Source: a virus
Reading direction: 5' to 3' (one strand)
Length of the DNA stretch: 36,136 bases
Virus record (IMG/VR): IMGVR_UViG_3300025655_000130
Location: 1 to 36,136 of that record
Below are positions 21,815-29,012 of the stretch, one piece after another. Below the pieces are notes generated by a model that worked only from the letters and a program-made list of their open reading frames with translations, ran no database searches and had not been told where the DNA came from. Position numbers and translations under genes: made by a program. Every line of letters starts with the position of its first letter. Within the stretch, counting starts at the first letter, position 1.

Positions 21815-22440
21815 TAGCGCATCTCTCTACCGACTGGTGCTTCCTCTTCTGGTTCCATTGCTGGCTCTTCAGCAGGCATATCCATTGCTGGTTCTTCAGC
21901 AGGTACGTCACCTGCCATTGCTGGTTCAGGACCTTCACCAGTTAATACTTTACTAGCATCATCTAATGCTTGCTTGGCAGCTTTCATAGCATCTAATAAA
22001 CCCTGGATTGTAGCACTTGCACTACTAACATACTGTGTGCCTTTGCCTTCGCCCATTTGGTCATTGATACTGTCACCTAGTGGTGGTAAATCTTCATTAA
22101 GCATTTCGCCTAAGTCTTCTACCATACCTTGTAGTCTGTCAGTAATGTCTTTAGCGGCTAATAATGCTTCAGCAGTTTGAAGCTCGCCTTCTGTTACGAT
22201 TACTGTATCGTCTAACCAATCAGTTAAACTTTCTTTAACCAATAATAACTCCATGTAACGTGGGTTCTTCTCAGCAGAGTGGAAAGAACTACTGTTACGG
22301 ATTTTTGTTAATCCTGACTCAATAGTTTCTAGTAAGCCTTCTGCTTTTTGAACTGTCATCTTGTCAAAGTTGACAGCAAAGCCAAATCTGCTTTCCATAA
22401 CTTTTGTTGTGTTCTTTTTCTTTAAGTCGTTAAGTTGCAT
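21814..22440 (-). CDS. Helical protein with acidic Pro/Ala/Glu repeats
   Basis: This 208-residue protein begins MQLNDLKKKNTTKVMESRFG. The middle (40-165) is a long helix-rich region. The C-terminal 40 residues are very acidic with repeats of the form PAEEPAMxMPAEEPAMEPEE. Low-complexity acidic tails of this kind are common in phage scaffold or head-core proteins, but I cannot prove it here. No membrane segment. Preceded by a short AT-rich gap after the 151-aa gene. Function unknown. Confidence 0.62.
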   Translation of the reverse strand: MQLNDLKKKNTTKVMESRFGFAVNFDKMTVQKAEGLLETIESGLTKIRNSSSFHSAEKNPRYMELLLVKESLTDWLDDTVIVTEGELQTAEALLAAKDITDRLQGMVEDLGEMLNEDLPPLGDSINDQMGEGKGTQYVSSASATIQGLLDAMKAAKQALDDASKVLTGEGPEPAMAGDVPAEEPAMDMPAEEPAMEPEEEAPVGREMR

Positions 22441-22457
22441 TTTAAGAATTCCTAAAT

Positions 22458-22913
22458 TTAATTGTATTTAGCCAGAAAGATTGTTTTCTTACATTCTTGT
22501 TCCGTGCGTTGTTTGAGTGGAAGTGCTTGTGTATACCTAGCATAATACAATAAGAACTTGTCCTCGTTGTTTTCCTTGAGGTACTTAGTTAGACGCTTTT
22601 TATAATGTTCCACATCATGACTATAATTCTCTAGTTGATGGTCTAGAATTACTATACTATTGCATCTGTCCATATTTGCTGTTTGATAAAAACTAGCATA
22701 ACATACTGCATGTTTTTGCTTATAAAACGTTTGCTCGAAGCCGTTATGTACTCGTACAGTATAGTGTCCGTTTGCTGTTTTTCTTACCTGTAATTGTCCC
22801 ACCATTAGGATATCTTTTCCCACAGACCAAATCAAAGTAGGGTCTTTGGTTAAGATCTCTGGTAAGTGTTTAGAGGTGAATTGCTTGAGTTTTTTGGCTG
22901 CTTGATGTTTCAC
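22458..22913 (-). CDS. Unknown basic protein
   Basis: This 151-residue protein is lysine- and histidine-rich at both ends: MKHQAAKKLKQFTSKHLPEI and QECKKTIFLAKYN. The middle has strand-like parts (LMVGQLQVRKTANGHYTVRV) and then a helix. Three cysteines do not form a metal motif. Similar proteins appear in T4-like marine phages without a known role. It lies 4 bases downstream of the coiled-coil membrane gene. Confidence 0.6.
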   Translation of the reverse strand: MKHQAAKKLKQFTSKHLPEILTKDPTLIWSVGKDILMVGQLQVRKTANGHYTVRVHNGFEQTFYKQKHAVCYASFYQTANMDRCNSIVILDHQLENYSHDVEHYKKRLTKYLKENNEDKFLLYYARYTQALPLKQRTEQECKKTIFLAKYN

Positions 22914-22917
22914 TAGT

Positions 22918-23181
22918 CTAGGCTAATACTTTGATTATCAGTGCCAGAACAGCAGTAGATAGGACTCCTATTACGCCACCGGCAATAGTAATTATTCTAT
23001 TATTGATAGAGCGAGTAATTTTGTTCATATCCTCTTTCATGCCCAAAACGTGGGAGGACAGACTGTCGACTCGTTTTTCAAGACTACATATATTTTTGTT
23101 CAATTCTTCGTACCTTTCGGCACATAAATCTACGTGAGCCTCGAGAGATTTCTTCTCGATTGTTTGGGACTTAATTGCCAC
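22918..23181 (-). CDS. Coiled-coil protein with C-terminal membrane segment
   Basis: This 87-residue protein starts at GTG with AGGAG 8-10 bases upstream, overlapping the stop of the hidden 36-aa gene. Residues 10-62 form a coiled coil (LCAERYEELNKNICSLEKRV), and 65-86 a single membrane span (TIAGGVIGVLSTAVLALIIK). The layout is like XhlA-type haemolysin/holin-associated proteins of phages. A role in lysis or membrane attachment is possible but unproven. Confidence 0.62.
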   Translation of the reverse strand: MAIKSQTIEKKSLEAHVDLCAERYEELNKNICSLEKRVDSLSSHVLGMKEDMNKITRSINNRIITIAGGVIGVLSTAVLALIIKVLA

Positions 23182-23193
23182 TACTCTTATCTC

Positions 23194-23304
23194 CTAGTTA
23201 GAGTTAATGTAAAATCCATTGCCAAAATAGTCGAGCCTAAGTAGTGCCAGTGTGCCTAAAAATGCCTTAATTAATGTGCCATAATCGCAAGTATTTATAA
23301 CCAT
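23194..23304 (-). CDS. Hidden 36-aa hydrophobic protein
   Basis: I translated this from the gap between two genes: M-V-I-N-T-C-D-Y-G then TLIKAFLGTLALLRLDYFG, NGFYINSN and stop TAG. ATG shares a base with the upstream stop (TAATG), a junction used elsewhere in this window, and the TAG overlaps the AGGAG of the next gene. The middle is hydrophobic enough for a short membrane helix. Its place before the coiled-coil membrane gene makes a small lysis or membrane partner conceivable. Its length is short, so confidence is moderate. Confidence 0.5.
   Translation of the reverse strand: MVINTCDYGTLIKAFLGTLALLRLDYFGNGFYINSN
23292..23299 (-). promoter_or_regulatory. Possible late promoter TATAAATA
   Basis: The minus strand reads TATAAATA, an exact T4 late consensus. 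It lies over the first codons of the hidden 36-aa gene and about 110 bases before the GTG of the 87-aa gene. If used, it would make transcripts starting inside the small gene, so only the 87-aa gene and those after it would be expressed from it. Confidence 0.5.
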
Positions 23305-23810
23305 TAACTACGTAATTTAAAGTATATGTTTATTCCTAACTGCAATGTTGGGACGTCTATCTCAAAAGTTTCATTTAGCCCTATTATAATAGGTATATTT
23401 TCTATATCTTCTTCTAGTGCGGCAAGAGGATTATCGCCTTTCTTGTAAACATCTCTTTGTTCAGCGTTGAAACTAAAACGCCAAACGTCATGTGTACCCT
23501 CTTTATTTTCAAAATCATATAATGATAAGTTTTGCTTTCTAAGACGTTTGGGGTCTTCTAGATAAATGGGCTGGGCACGTAGGCCTATAACTTGTATTAA
23601 TGTTTCATAGTTACGTTGCTGATTACGGCTTTTACTCCAGGAATCTTCATCATTAATAATCTGCTCAGCGTCATCTAGAAACATAGGCATGTCTTCTTTG
23701 TAGTAGGCAACCACTCCTGTCCTACTTATATCCACAAGAGTATAACAATCTATTAGGCCAACTCCCTTGCCATCGCTAGTTGCTGAACTGTATCCGTGTG
23801 CTTTAATCAT
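23304..23810 (-). CDS. Conserved phage protein of unknown function
   Basis: This 168-residue protein has beta-rich segments (GLIDCYTLVDISRTGVVAYY; VPTLQLGINIYFKLRS) and an acidic middle. It overlaps the ParB-like gene by 8 bases, so it is coupled to it. I recognise no domain. Confidence 0.58.
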   Translation of the reverse strand: MIKAHGYSSATSDGKGVGLIDCYTLVDISRTGVVAYYKEDMPMFLDDAEQIINDEDSWSKSRNQQRNYETLIQVIGLRAQPIYLEDPKRLRKQNLSLYDFENKEGTHDVWRFSFNAEQRDVYKKGDNPLAALEEDIENIPIIIGLNETFEIDVPTLQLGINIYFKLRS

Positions 23811-24219
23811 AACTAAATTTTCCTCGATATGGTTCAGGATCTTTATTAAACAAAGGGTTTATGTATTGAAAGTATCTGTCCCAGGTAACACAATCATTTA
23901 AGTTAGGATGCACAATAACATCTATAGAGGTATAACCTAAATGCATAGCGGCATCATATCTATTAGATCCCATTTTTATAGCCCATACTAGACCATCTTC
24001 ATTTACTGTAGGGTCTTGTTTTGGAGAGCCCCAAAACTGTTTTGCAAATAGGTCTTCTGTAATTTTACATACTGCTAATGGATAGTACATGCCTTGATCT
24101 CTCATTGTGGGAAGTACTTTCCATTTGAAACGTTCGTTGGGATGCAGGAACAACGAACTTAATTTTTCCAATGGTACTTCTTGTATTCTCGAATCTCTAT
24201 ATAAACTTTGACAGTGCAT
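23803..24219 (-). CDS. Stand-alone ParB/sulfiredoxin-like protein
   Basis: I start it at ATG 24219 (MHCQSLYRDSRIQEVPLEKL), 138 residues; a longer GTG reading would start in the terminator hairpin. The VPLEKL start, then PTMRDQGMYYPLAVCKI and MGSNRYDAAMHLGYTSIDVI are the ParB/Srx-fold pattern, in which a GxxRxxAAxxLG loop binds nucleotide. Many such phage proteins have unknown roles: CTPase, nuclease or protein modifier. No HTH DNA-binding domain is present, so it is not a partition protein. Confidence 0.62.
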   Translation of the reverse strand: MHCQSLYRDSRIQEVPLEKLSSLFLHPNERFKWKVLPTMRDQGMYYPLAVCKITEDLFAKQFWGSPKQDPTVNEDGLVWAIKMGSNRYDAAMHLGYTSIDVIVHPNLNDCVTWDRYFQYINPLFNKDPEPYRGKFSYD

Positions 24220-24221
24220 AA

Positions 24222-24250
24222 AAAAAGGCACACAAAATGTATGCCTTTTT
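24222..24250 (-). terminator. Rho-independent terminator after the 152-aa gene
   Basis: AAAAAGGCA at 24222-24230 pairs with TGCCTTTTT at 24242-24250; three more pairs after one mismatch close a 3-base loop. In the minus-strand transcript the stem ends in seven U residues. It would stop transcription of the gene at 24283-24741. The hairpin could also act from the plus strand. Confidence 0.75.
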
Positions 24251-24257
24251 ATTTATA
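24250..24257 (-). promoter_or_regulatory. Late promoter TATAAATA upstream of the ParB-like gene
   Basis: The minus strand reads TATAAATA. Its start site would fall within the terminator hairpin at 24222-24250, about 25 bases before the ATG of the ParB-like gene. Terminator and promoter thus share about 30 bases, isolating the two genes. Confidence 0.6.
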
Positions 24258-24282
24258 GTGCTAAGTGTTACTTAACAGTAAA

Positions 24283-24741
24283 TTATGATGTTGCTAATTT
24301 AAAGCCTGTATCTGTAACGTCTGTGCCTGAAACGTCAACGGTGTTTGCACCAACTGTTGTGCCTAATGCACGAATAGCTGTTTGCATTGCAGAAGATGTC
24401 CAGTTAGAACCAGCAACCATTACACTGATTTGACCGTTTGCATCACCTTCAACTTGGTATGCTAAAACTTCGCCACCGTAGTTGACGTCAGAAACCGTAG
24501 CTGACTGGATTGTTTGTAAGATTTTAGAAACTGCTTCGTTAGGATCTAATTCGTTACGTAGGTCGATGTTACCTGCGCCGGCTGAACCAGATGCATTGTA
24601 AACTGTGATACCAAAAAACTTACAACTTCTACCAACATTAACTACTAATTCGTCTGCAGAGATCGCTCCGTCACCTGCACTGCCTCTGTCAACGTTGACA
24701 ACACCAAATGCGTCACCGTGTACTCTTGTTACGTCTGCCAT
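24283..24741 (-). CDS. Probable abundant virion protein
   Basis: This 152-residue protein is beta-rich and rich in Gly, Ala, Ser, Thr and Val, with few charges: MADVTRVHGDAFGVVNVDRG, VNVGRSCKFFGITVYNASGS, GTTVGANTVDVSGTDVTDTG. It lies between AATAAATA upstream and a strong terminator downstream, so it may be made as a single, highly expressed late transcript. This fits a head-decoration or tail protein. No family recognised. Confidence 0.62.
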   Translation of the reverse strand: MADVTRVHGDAFGVVNVDRGSAGDGAISADELVVNVGRSCKFFGITVYNASGSAGAGNIDLRNELDPNEAVSKILQTIQSATVSDVNYGGEVLAYQVEGDANGQISVMVAGSNWTSSAMQTAIRALGTTVGANTVDVSGTDVTDTGFKLATS

Positions 24742-24790
24742 TTTAAAACTCCTTAAATTTTATTGCCAGTATTATTACTGACTTAATGTT

Positions 24791-24798
24791 ATTTATTT
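24791..24798 (-). promoter_or_regulatory. Possible late promoter AATAAATA
   Basis: The minus strand reads AATAAATA 50 bases before the ATG of the 152-aa gene. It overlaps the stop codon of the upstream 185-aa gene. Ribosome binding sequence AAGGAG (24745-24755 region) follows. Confidence 0.5.
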
Positions 24799-25350
24799 CA
24801 ATTCTTTAAATTTTGACCAATATACATCAATATATGGGGTGTCGGCCCTTACATTACGTCTAAGATTAACAATAGCAGTTTTCTTTACTGTATCGCTGTA
24901 AGTGTCCCAATAACTTACTAATCTACGTACATTTTTAAGATCGCCATCTGTTATTTTTAGATAGTCTTCTAGTTTTACAAATAATTCTCTATCTCGTTGA
25001 ATGTACCTATGTCCCTCAATTATATCACGCAGGTACCTTTTTATACCGAACTCAGGAGCACTCACTGTATGGTCTACATCCAAGTATTCTTCTAAGTCTT
25101 TTTGATTGTTTATTGCGGATATAAGATTATACATATCGGTCATAGCAGGCTTCATACCTGGAAAACCCGCATACCGATATGTATCATTAGCGTATTGTTT
25201 TGCATACTTCTCATCATAATGCCTAATAATCTCAAGCATTAATATAATTTGATATAGCATGTGTCCTAGGTCACGTGCCGACATCCCCCTGAAGTCACGT
25301 GCGTACCTAAAGATTCTGCTTTCATTTAGTTCTTGAATAAAGTCAAACAA
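24793..25350 (-). CDS. Unknown helical protein, TTG start
   Basis: This 185-residue protein starts at TTG 25350 with GGGG upstream, overlapping the stop of the HxGH gene by 8 bases. The first residues MFDFIQELNESRIFRYARDF include L-N-E at 8-10, again a possible L/I-x-E processing site. The body is mostly helix, rich in Tyr, Arg and Asp, with no known domain. Position next to the nucleotidyltransferase cassette suggests cotranscription. Role unknown. Confidence 0.58.
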   Translation of the reverse strand: MFDFIQELNESRIFRYARDFRGMSARDLGHMLYQIILMLEIIRHYDEKYAKQYANDTYRYAGFPGMKPAMTDMYNLISAINNQKDLEEYLDVDHTVSAPEFGIKRYLRDIIEGHRYIQRDRELFVKLEDYLKITDGDLKNVRRLVSYWDTYSDTVKKTAIVNLRRNVRADTPYIDVYWSKFKELK

Positions 25351-25933
25351 CGCCCATCCCCTCTGCTACCTTGTTAAAAACGGTCTGAGCTAACTTACCT
25401 TCTAAACCAGTAAGTTGTTGGAACTTATCCATGTCCTTGGCTTGTACTGCTCCTCGGACATCTGTCGCTCTCACATCGCCCTTGTCAGTGTTGGCAAAGC
25501 CTACTACGTCTTTAAATTTGTAGTAACCGTGTCTTGCTTCAACACCGTTAAACTTTTTAAAGCCACCAACAAAGTCGTTGATTCTTTCTGGATCCCCTAC
25601 AAAAACAAGAGTAATGTTCTCTGCTTCTTTGGGATCGTATTTTTTATATATTGCTACAATAGCATCGTATGCTGTCCTAATACTAGGATCAGCTAGTATG
25701 TTGTCACTATATGCAGGAAATACCTGCTTTAATATAGCAACTTTGTCTGCATACTGTAATGGATTCTTTTTAGGATCGTGTGTTTGTCCTGTGCCAATCC
25801 AAAAACCATAGTTGCCTATAGATTCAAGTTTCTTAAACACCTCTGCGTGTCCTAGGTGCGGTGGCTGAAACCTACCCCAACTAAAGGCTACACGTTGTTC
25901 TGGTGCTTCTTGTAAAAACTCTTTTGCTCTCAT
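25343..25933 (-). CDS. HxGH cytidylyltransferase/NMN-adenylyltransferase-like protein
   Basis: I start it at ATG 25933 (MRAKEFLQEAPEQRV), 196 residues; upstream in-frame codons overlap another gene. SWGRFQPPHLGHAEVF has the HxGH nucleotide-binding motif (H26-x-x-H29 with G28), TGQTHDPKKNPLQYADKVAI and RATDVRGAV (equivalent of the SxTxxR motif) complete the class I nucleotidyltransferase pattern close to NadM. It would transfer AMP or CMP to a phosphate. The N terminus L7-Q8-E9 followed by A10 fits a T4 prohead-protease site. Possible link to NAD metabolism or RNA ends. Confidence 0.72.
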   Translation of the reverse strand: MRAKEFLQEAPEQRVAFSWGRFQPPHLGHAEVFKKLESIGNYGFWIGTGQTHDPKKNPLQYADKVAILKQVFPAYSDNILADPSIRTAYDAIVAIYKKYDPKEAENITLVFVGDPERINDFVGGFKKFNGVEARHGYYKFKDVVGFANTDKGDVRATDVRGAVQAKDMDKFQQLTGLEGKLAQTVFNKVAEGMGVV

Positions 25934-25937
25934 AGTA

Positions 25938-27041
25938 CTACTTATCTTTAGGAGACCAGTTAGGTTGGTCAATCATTTTAACAAACTGTCCTGGTAAGTC
26001 TGATTTAAACTCCTTACCTGGATGTGCTTGCACATAACCTTCCGGCTTGGTCTGTCTGATATCTCCGTGTTTTGCAGAACCCAGTTGCTGTAATACCTGG
26101 TTCTTTTGTCCTGTAATCATTTCAACTGCACTTAGTGTAGCATCTAATCCAGGATGATTTAATATTTTCTCTGCTTGTCCTGCACTTAAATTTTTCTCTA
26201 CCCAGTCTGTAAAGCCTTTTTTAGCACCAGGTACTCTTAGTGTTTGGTTGTAGAACTTGTATAGCACATCGCCTGGTCTCTTTAAGCCAGGCTGTCCACC
26301 AATAAAGTCATCTATTTTACTGGCATTACTGCTAATATAACGCTCTACAATGTTTAAGCCTTTGTCATCTAGTTTAGGCTTTGCTTCTGTATATGTTGTA
26401 CCCTGTACAATAACATCTGGTGTGCTTAGTTTTTCTATACCGTCTAGTCTGCTTTCAGGTGCATTAATGTCTTCATAGTAACCTGTTACTGCTACCATAA
26501 CTTTGGCACCAGCAATACGTTTGCCTAAGTTGCTGTCAGCAGGAATATGAAACTGTGTAATGTTGGGTTTAAATTCGTATTCGTTTGTTTTGGGATTCAG
26601 TTTTGCGGGCTCACCAGGATAAAATAGTAATCCACCTTCTACTAGTCCTTTTTTAGGACTTGCTTTACGTAGTAGTGGCCATAAGTTACCCATGTCTTGA
26701 GCAAATGCCATTCTAGCATCTTCTTGCCCTGGTTGTGGTTTACCAGTACCTGCTACAAAATCATTTACATCCTGCGGTCCTGTTGCCAGTGTAGGAATAC
26801 CTGCACCAACTTCTCTCACACCACGCTTTAGGTATGCAAGAGCATTCTTCATCAAGACCGTAAATTTACCGTCAACCTCTCCCCAGTAAAGTACAGGACT
26901 ACCGTCCCACTTAAGTTCTATGCCACCAGACTCTTGCATGTCACGTAGACGCTCAACAGCATGTAGTCCACCACGACTGCCGTTAGTGAATACTAGATCT
27001 TCAATGTGTTGATATTTTCTGCCTACTGTAGGTTCTGCCAT
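25938..27041 (-). CDS. KxDG nucleotidyltransferase/ligase-like protein
   Basis: I start it at ATG 27041 (MAEPTVGRKYQHIEDLVF), 367 residues; a GTG at 27053 is an alternative. IELKWDGSPVLYWGEVDGKF has K-x-D-G of the covalent nucleotidyltransferase superfamily (DNA/RNA ligases and capping enzymes), lysine 44 in the short form. GLVEGGLLFYPG fits motif IV. The later part contains Gly/Pro-rich and coiled-coil sections. I recall related phage proteins under DUF6267. The canonical motif V with two lysines is not clear, so activity is uncertain. It overlaps the Pol-beta-type gene by 19 bases. Confidence 0.58.
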   Translation of the reverse strand: MAEPTVGRKYQHIEDLVFTNGSRGGLHAVERLRDMQESGGIELKWDGSPVLYWGEVDGKFTVLMKNALAYLKRGVREVGAGIPTLATGPQDVNDFVAGTGKPQPGQEDARMAFAQDMGNLWPLLRKASPKKGLVEGGLLFYPGEPAKLNPKTNEYEFKPNITQFHIPADSNLGKRIAGAKVMVAVTGYYEDINAPESRLDGIEKLSTPDVIVQGTTYTEAKPKLDDKGLNIVERYISSNASKIDDFIGGQPGLKRPGDVLYKFYNQTLRVPGAKKGFTDWVEKNLSAGQAEKILNHPGLDATLSAVEMITGQKNQVLQQLGSAKHGDIRQTKPEGYVQAHPGKEFKSDLPGQFVKMIDQPNWSPKDK

Positions 27042-27721
27042 TTTTGAGTCCACTCTGTTGCCATGTATTTGTTCTTAATTGCATCGTACTTTTTAGGATA
27101 TGGTTCTAATGCTTTTAGTAACTTTGTTGGGTTACCCATGTCATCTGCTGTGGCACTAGGACCAATAATAATCTTTGCTATCTCGTCTTTGTTGTTAGTG
27201 ACTAGTTCTTTTGTTTCTCTGTTAACTAGTCCTTTGTATGGACTCATCATTAAACTTTCTGCTTCGGGAGTCGCACTCATGTTTGCTAGGTCTGCCCACA
27301 TAGCATGTAGTGTGCCACCTTTCATTTGTGAGTCTGTGTAATCATGTGTGTGCAATGGCTGTGCCGCTTTTGCGTTTTCAACTGCCATTAAATCTACTTG
27401 TGCAACACCGCCCTCACCATTAGGGATACCAACGTGTACACTAACTCCTGTACGTTTGGCTTCTAGACCCATGCTTTGGAAATGTTTTTCTAGTGCCTGT
27501 CTTGCTAGTTTTAATTCATCTACAGGAAACACATCTAGTAGTTGTCCAGCATCAATAAGAACATCCACATCACTGCTGACTTCTTTCTTGCCTGCTGAAC
27601 CAATAGGGTACATATCTATACCCAGTGGTAAAGCCTTTTGTAAGTTTTTCTTAACAGCGTCGAAGTTTTTAAGTGTTATTGGTTCCGCTGAAGGTATTGC
27701 CTTACCGCCCTCAGTTATCAT
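27023..27721 (-). CDS. Pol-beta-type nucleotidyltransferase
   Basis: This 232-residue protein has the minimal Pol-beta nucleotidyltransferase core: G41-S42 in YPIGSAGKKEVSSDVDVLID with metal-binding D51 and D53, and the third acidic residue D110 in AQVDLMAV. Poly(A) polymerases, CCA enzymes and small-molecule nucleotidyltransferases share this. The N terminus MITEGG has I-T-E before G, again like a prohead-protease site. It overlaps the 204-aa gene by 4 bases (ATGA). Substrate could be RNA 3' ends or a protein/antibiotic-like small molecule. Confidence 0.72.
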   Translation of the reverse strand: MITEGGKAIPSAEPITLKNFDAVKKNLQKALPLGIDMYPIGSAGKKEVSSDVDVLIDAGQLLDVFPVDELKLARQALEKHFQSMGLEAKRTGVSVHVGIPNGEGGVAQVDLMAVENAKAAQPLHTHDYTDSQMKGGTLHAMWADLANMSATPEAESLMMSPYKGLVNRETKELVTNNKDEIAKIIIGPSATADDMGNPTKLLKALEPYPKKYDAIKNKYMATEWTQKWQNLQ

Positions 27722-28332
27722 TTTTGGAATCCTGTTACTAGATCATCTAACTTGTTATTTGGATTAATATATGCTTTGAAATCATTACTCCACCAACCTG
27801 CTGGGGTAAGATCGAATGTAACGTAACCTGTTAGTCCTGAGCCCTCACGTCCAATTGCTTTTTGCCAGTCCTTCATAGGAATCTGTACACTAGTTTGGAA
27901 GTTCATGTGATGAGGAGGTCTAGATTTAATAAATCTTGTACTAGGGTCTTCTTTATCAAACTTGTGTGGATCAACGTAAACGTCTACACTGTCTATGTAA
28001 CGACGTTCATCATCAGTTATTCTGCCGCTTTGTAGTTCGCCCTGTTGTTTAAGGTATTCTATCTTAGTGTTAATGTTTTCATTAGGATCGTTAACAGGAC
28101 CTTGTTTTTGGGGTTTAACCTTTTTAACTTGTTCTTGGTCTGTGGTCTTTTTAACAGTAGCACCAGGCGTTGTGTCTATCCCTAATTTTTTACCTAAGTC
28201 CTCAAGGTCTTTAATAGCGTTGCGGGCTTGTTTATTTTGGGTATCCTTTTCGACCTGACTGGGAGACTTACCTGCTAGGCCACCTAAAAACTGTGTCCAC
28301 ATACCTGCTTCGAATAACTCTTTTACTTTCAC
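27718..28332 (-). CDS. Small protein with possible capsid-targeting start
   Basis: This 204-residue protein starts at GTG (MKVKELFEAGMWTQFLGGLA). L6-F7-E8 followed by A9 is a fit to the L/I-x-E site. GGLAGKSPSQV at 17-27 is shared with the 136-aa protein upstream (GGMAGKSASQV). The middle is charged (KKTTDQEQVKKVKPQKQGPV), and the end has a strand-rich domain (SVDVYVDPHKF; NFQTSVQIPMKDWQKAIG). Head-internal protein is my best inference. No enzyme motif. Confidence 0.62.
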   Translation of the reverse strand: MKVKELFEAGMWTQFLGGLAGKSPSQVEKDTQNKQARNAIKDLEDLGKKLGIDTTPGATVKKTTDQEQVKKVKPQKQGPVNDPNENINTKIEYLKQQGELQSGRITDDERRYIDSVDVYVDPHKFDKEDPSTRFIKSRPPHHMNFQTSVQIPMKDWQKAIGREGSGLTGYVTFDLTPAGWWSNDFKAYINPNNKLDDLVTGFQK

Positions 28333-28342
28333 TACCTACCCC

Positions 28343-28753
28343 TTATTCTGGTCTTCTACTAGAGCCTGGTCTCACCACGGCAGGACCGCCTTTATTCATG
28401 TTATTTGCGATAAATGCGTTCAGTTGGCCTGAGCTGGCTAACCTGCTATACTCAGCTACTGATATCCCTAACTCTGCCGCTTTTTTTTCAACAGCCTTTT
28501 TCCGTTTTTTTGCATCCTCTGCCTTCTTTTTCTCTTTATCCTTTTCTGCCTTCTGTATTCTTTTTTCTTTCTCATCCTGCATGTTGTATGCGACTTGGCT
28601 AGCAGACTTTCCTGCCATTCCACCTGTTGCCTGTCTTACTAACTCAGATGTTGTAGCCTTGTTATATCCACTTTTAATGGCAGAACCGGCACTTTTTAAT
28701 CCACTTGCTATACTACCGAGAATACCTTCTGTAACTACCTCATTAATCTTCAC
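28343..28753 (-). CDS. Lysine-rich small protein with possible capsid-targeting start
   Basis: This 136-residue protein starts at GTG (MKINEVVTEGILGSIASGLK). V7-T8-E9 followed by G10 resembles a processing site, with Val in place of Leu or Ile. The segment 58-90 is nearly all Lys, Glu and Arg, like T4 internal proteins that bind DNA. GGMAGKSASQV at 44-54 is shared with the 204-aa gene. It overlaps the 82-aa gene by 11 bases. Inferred head-internal protein. Confidence 0.62.
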   Translation of the reverse strand: MKINEVVTEGILGSIASGLKSAGSAIKSGYNKATTSELVRQATGGMAGKSASQVAYNMQDEKEKRIQKAEKDKEKKKAEDAKKRKKAVEKKAAELGISVAEYSRLASSGQLNAFIANNMNKGGPAVVRPGSSRRPE

Positions 28754-28991
28754 GTCGAACTCTCCTAATACCTCGAGTAAACTTTTCAGGTTCGCCTGTA
28801 CGTATGCTGTTCAACAAACGCTTTTCTAAGTTAGCGGCTGTGTCAGCATCATAGTTTTGACGGATATGCTCTAAGAGGTTAATAGCACTCTTAATAACGT
28901 TATTAGCTCTGCTTTCTATTAGGCTATTATTGTCACGTTTTGTGACGAAAGTGTCTAATTCGTCTAATAAACTTCTTGTTTTCTTTTGCAC
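28743..28991 (-). CDS. Small helical protein, GTG start
   Basis: This 82-residue protein starts at GTG with TGGAGT 7 bases upstream. It is helical and charged (MQKKTRSLLDELDTFVTKRD; IEKRL-type end KFTRGIRRVRRED). I recall similar small proteins in T4-like marine phages but no function. It is the first gene of the cassette that runs to 24793 and is directly downstream of TATAAATA at 29013-29020. Confidence 0.62.
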   Translation of the reverse strand: MQKKTRSLLDELDTFVTKRDNNSLIESRANNVIKSAINLLEHIRQNYDADTAANLEKRLLNSIRTGEPEKFTRGIRRVRRED

Positions 28992-29012
28992 CGTTTACTC
29001 CAGGATTAAGTA

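Noticed and set aside
21830-21910. Tandem direct repeat, possible recombination site
   Set aside because: It encodes the PAEEPAM repeats of the 208-aa protein; a coding low-complexity tail explains it.
24220-24231. GTG start for the ParB-like gene
   Set aside because: It lies in the terminator hairpin and gives MPFF; the ATG at 24219 follows immediately and fits better.
27348-27767. 139-aa plus-strand ORF
   Set aside because: It mirrors the Pol-beta-type gene on the other strand, has Ser/Pro-rich antisense-like composition and no ribosome binding site.
28293-28829. 178-aa plus-strand ORF
   Set aside because: Antisense to two overlapping minus-strand genes with GTG starts and conserved motifs; Phe/Leu/Ser-rich as expected from antisense to Lys/Glu-rich coding.
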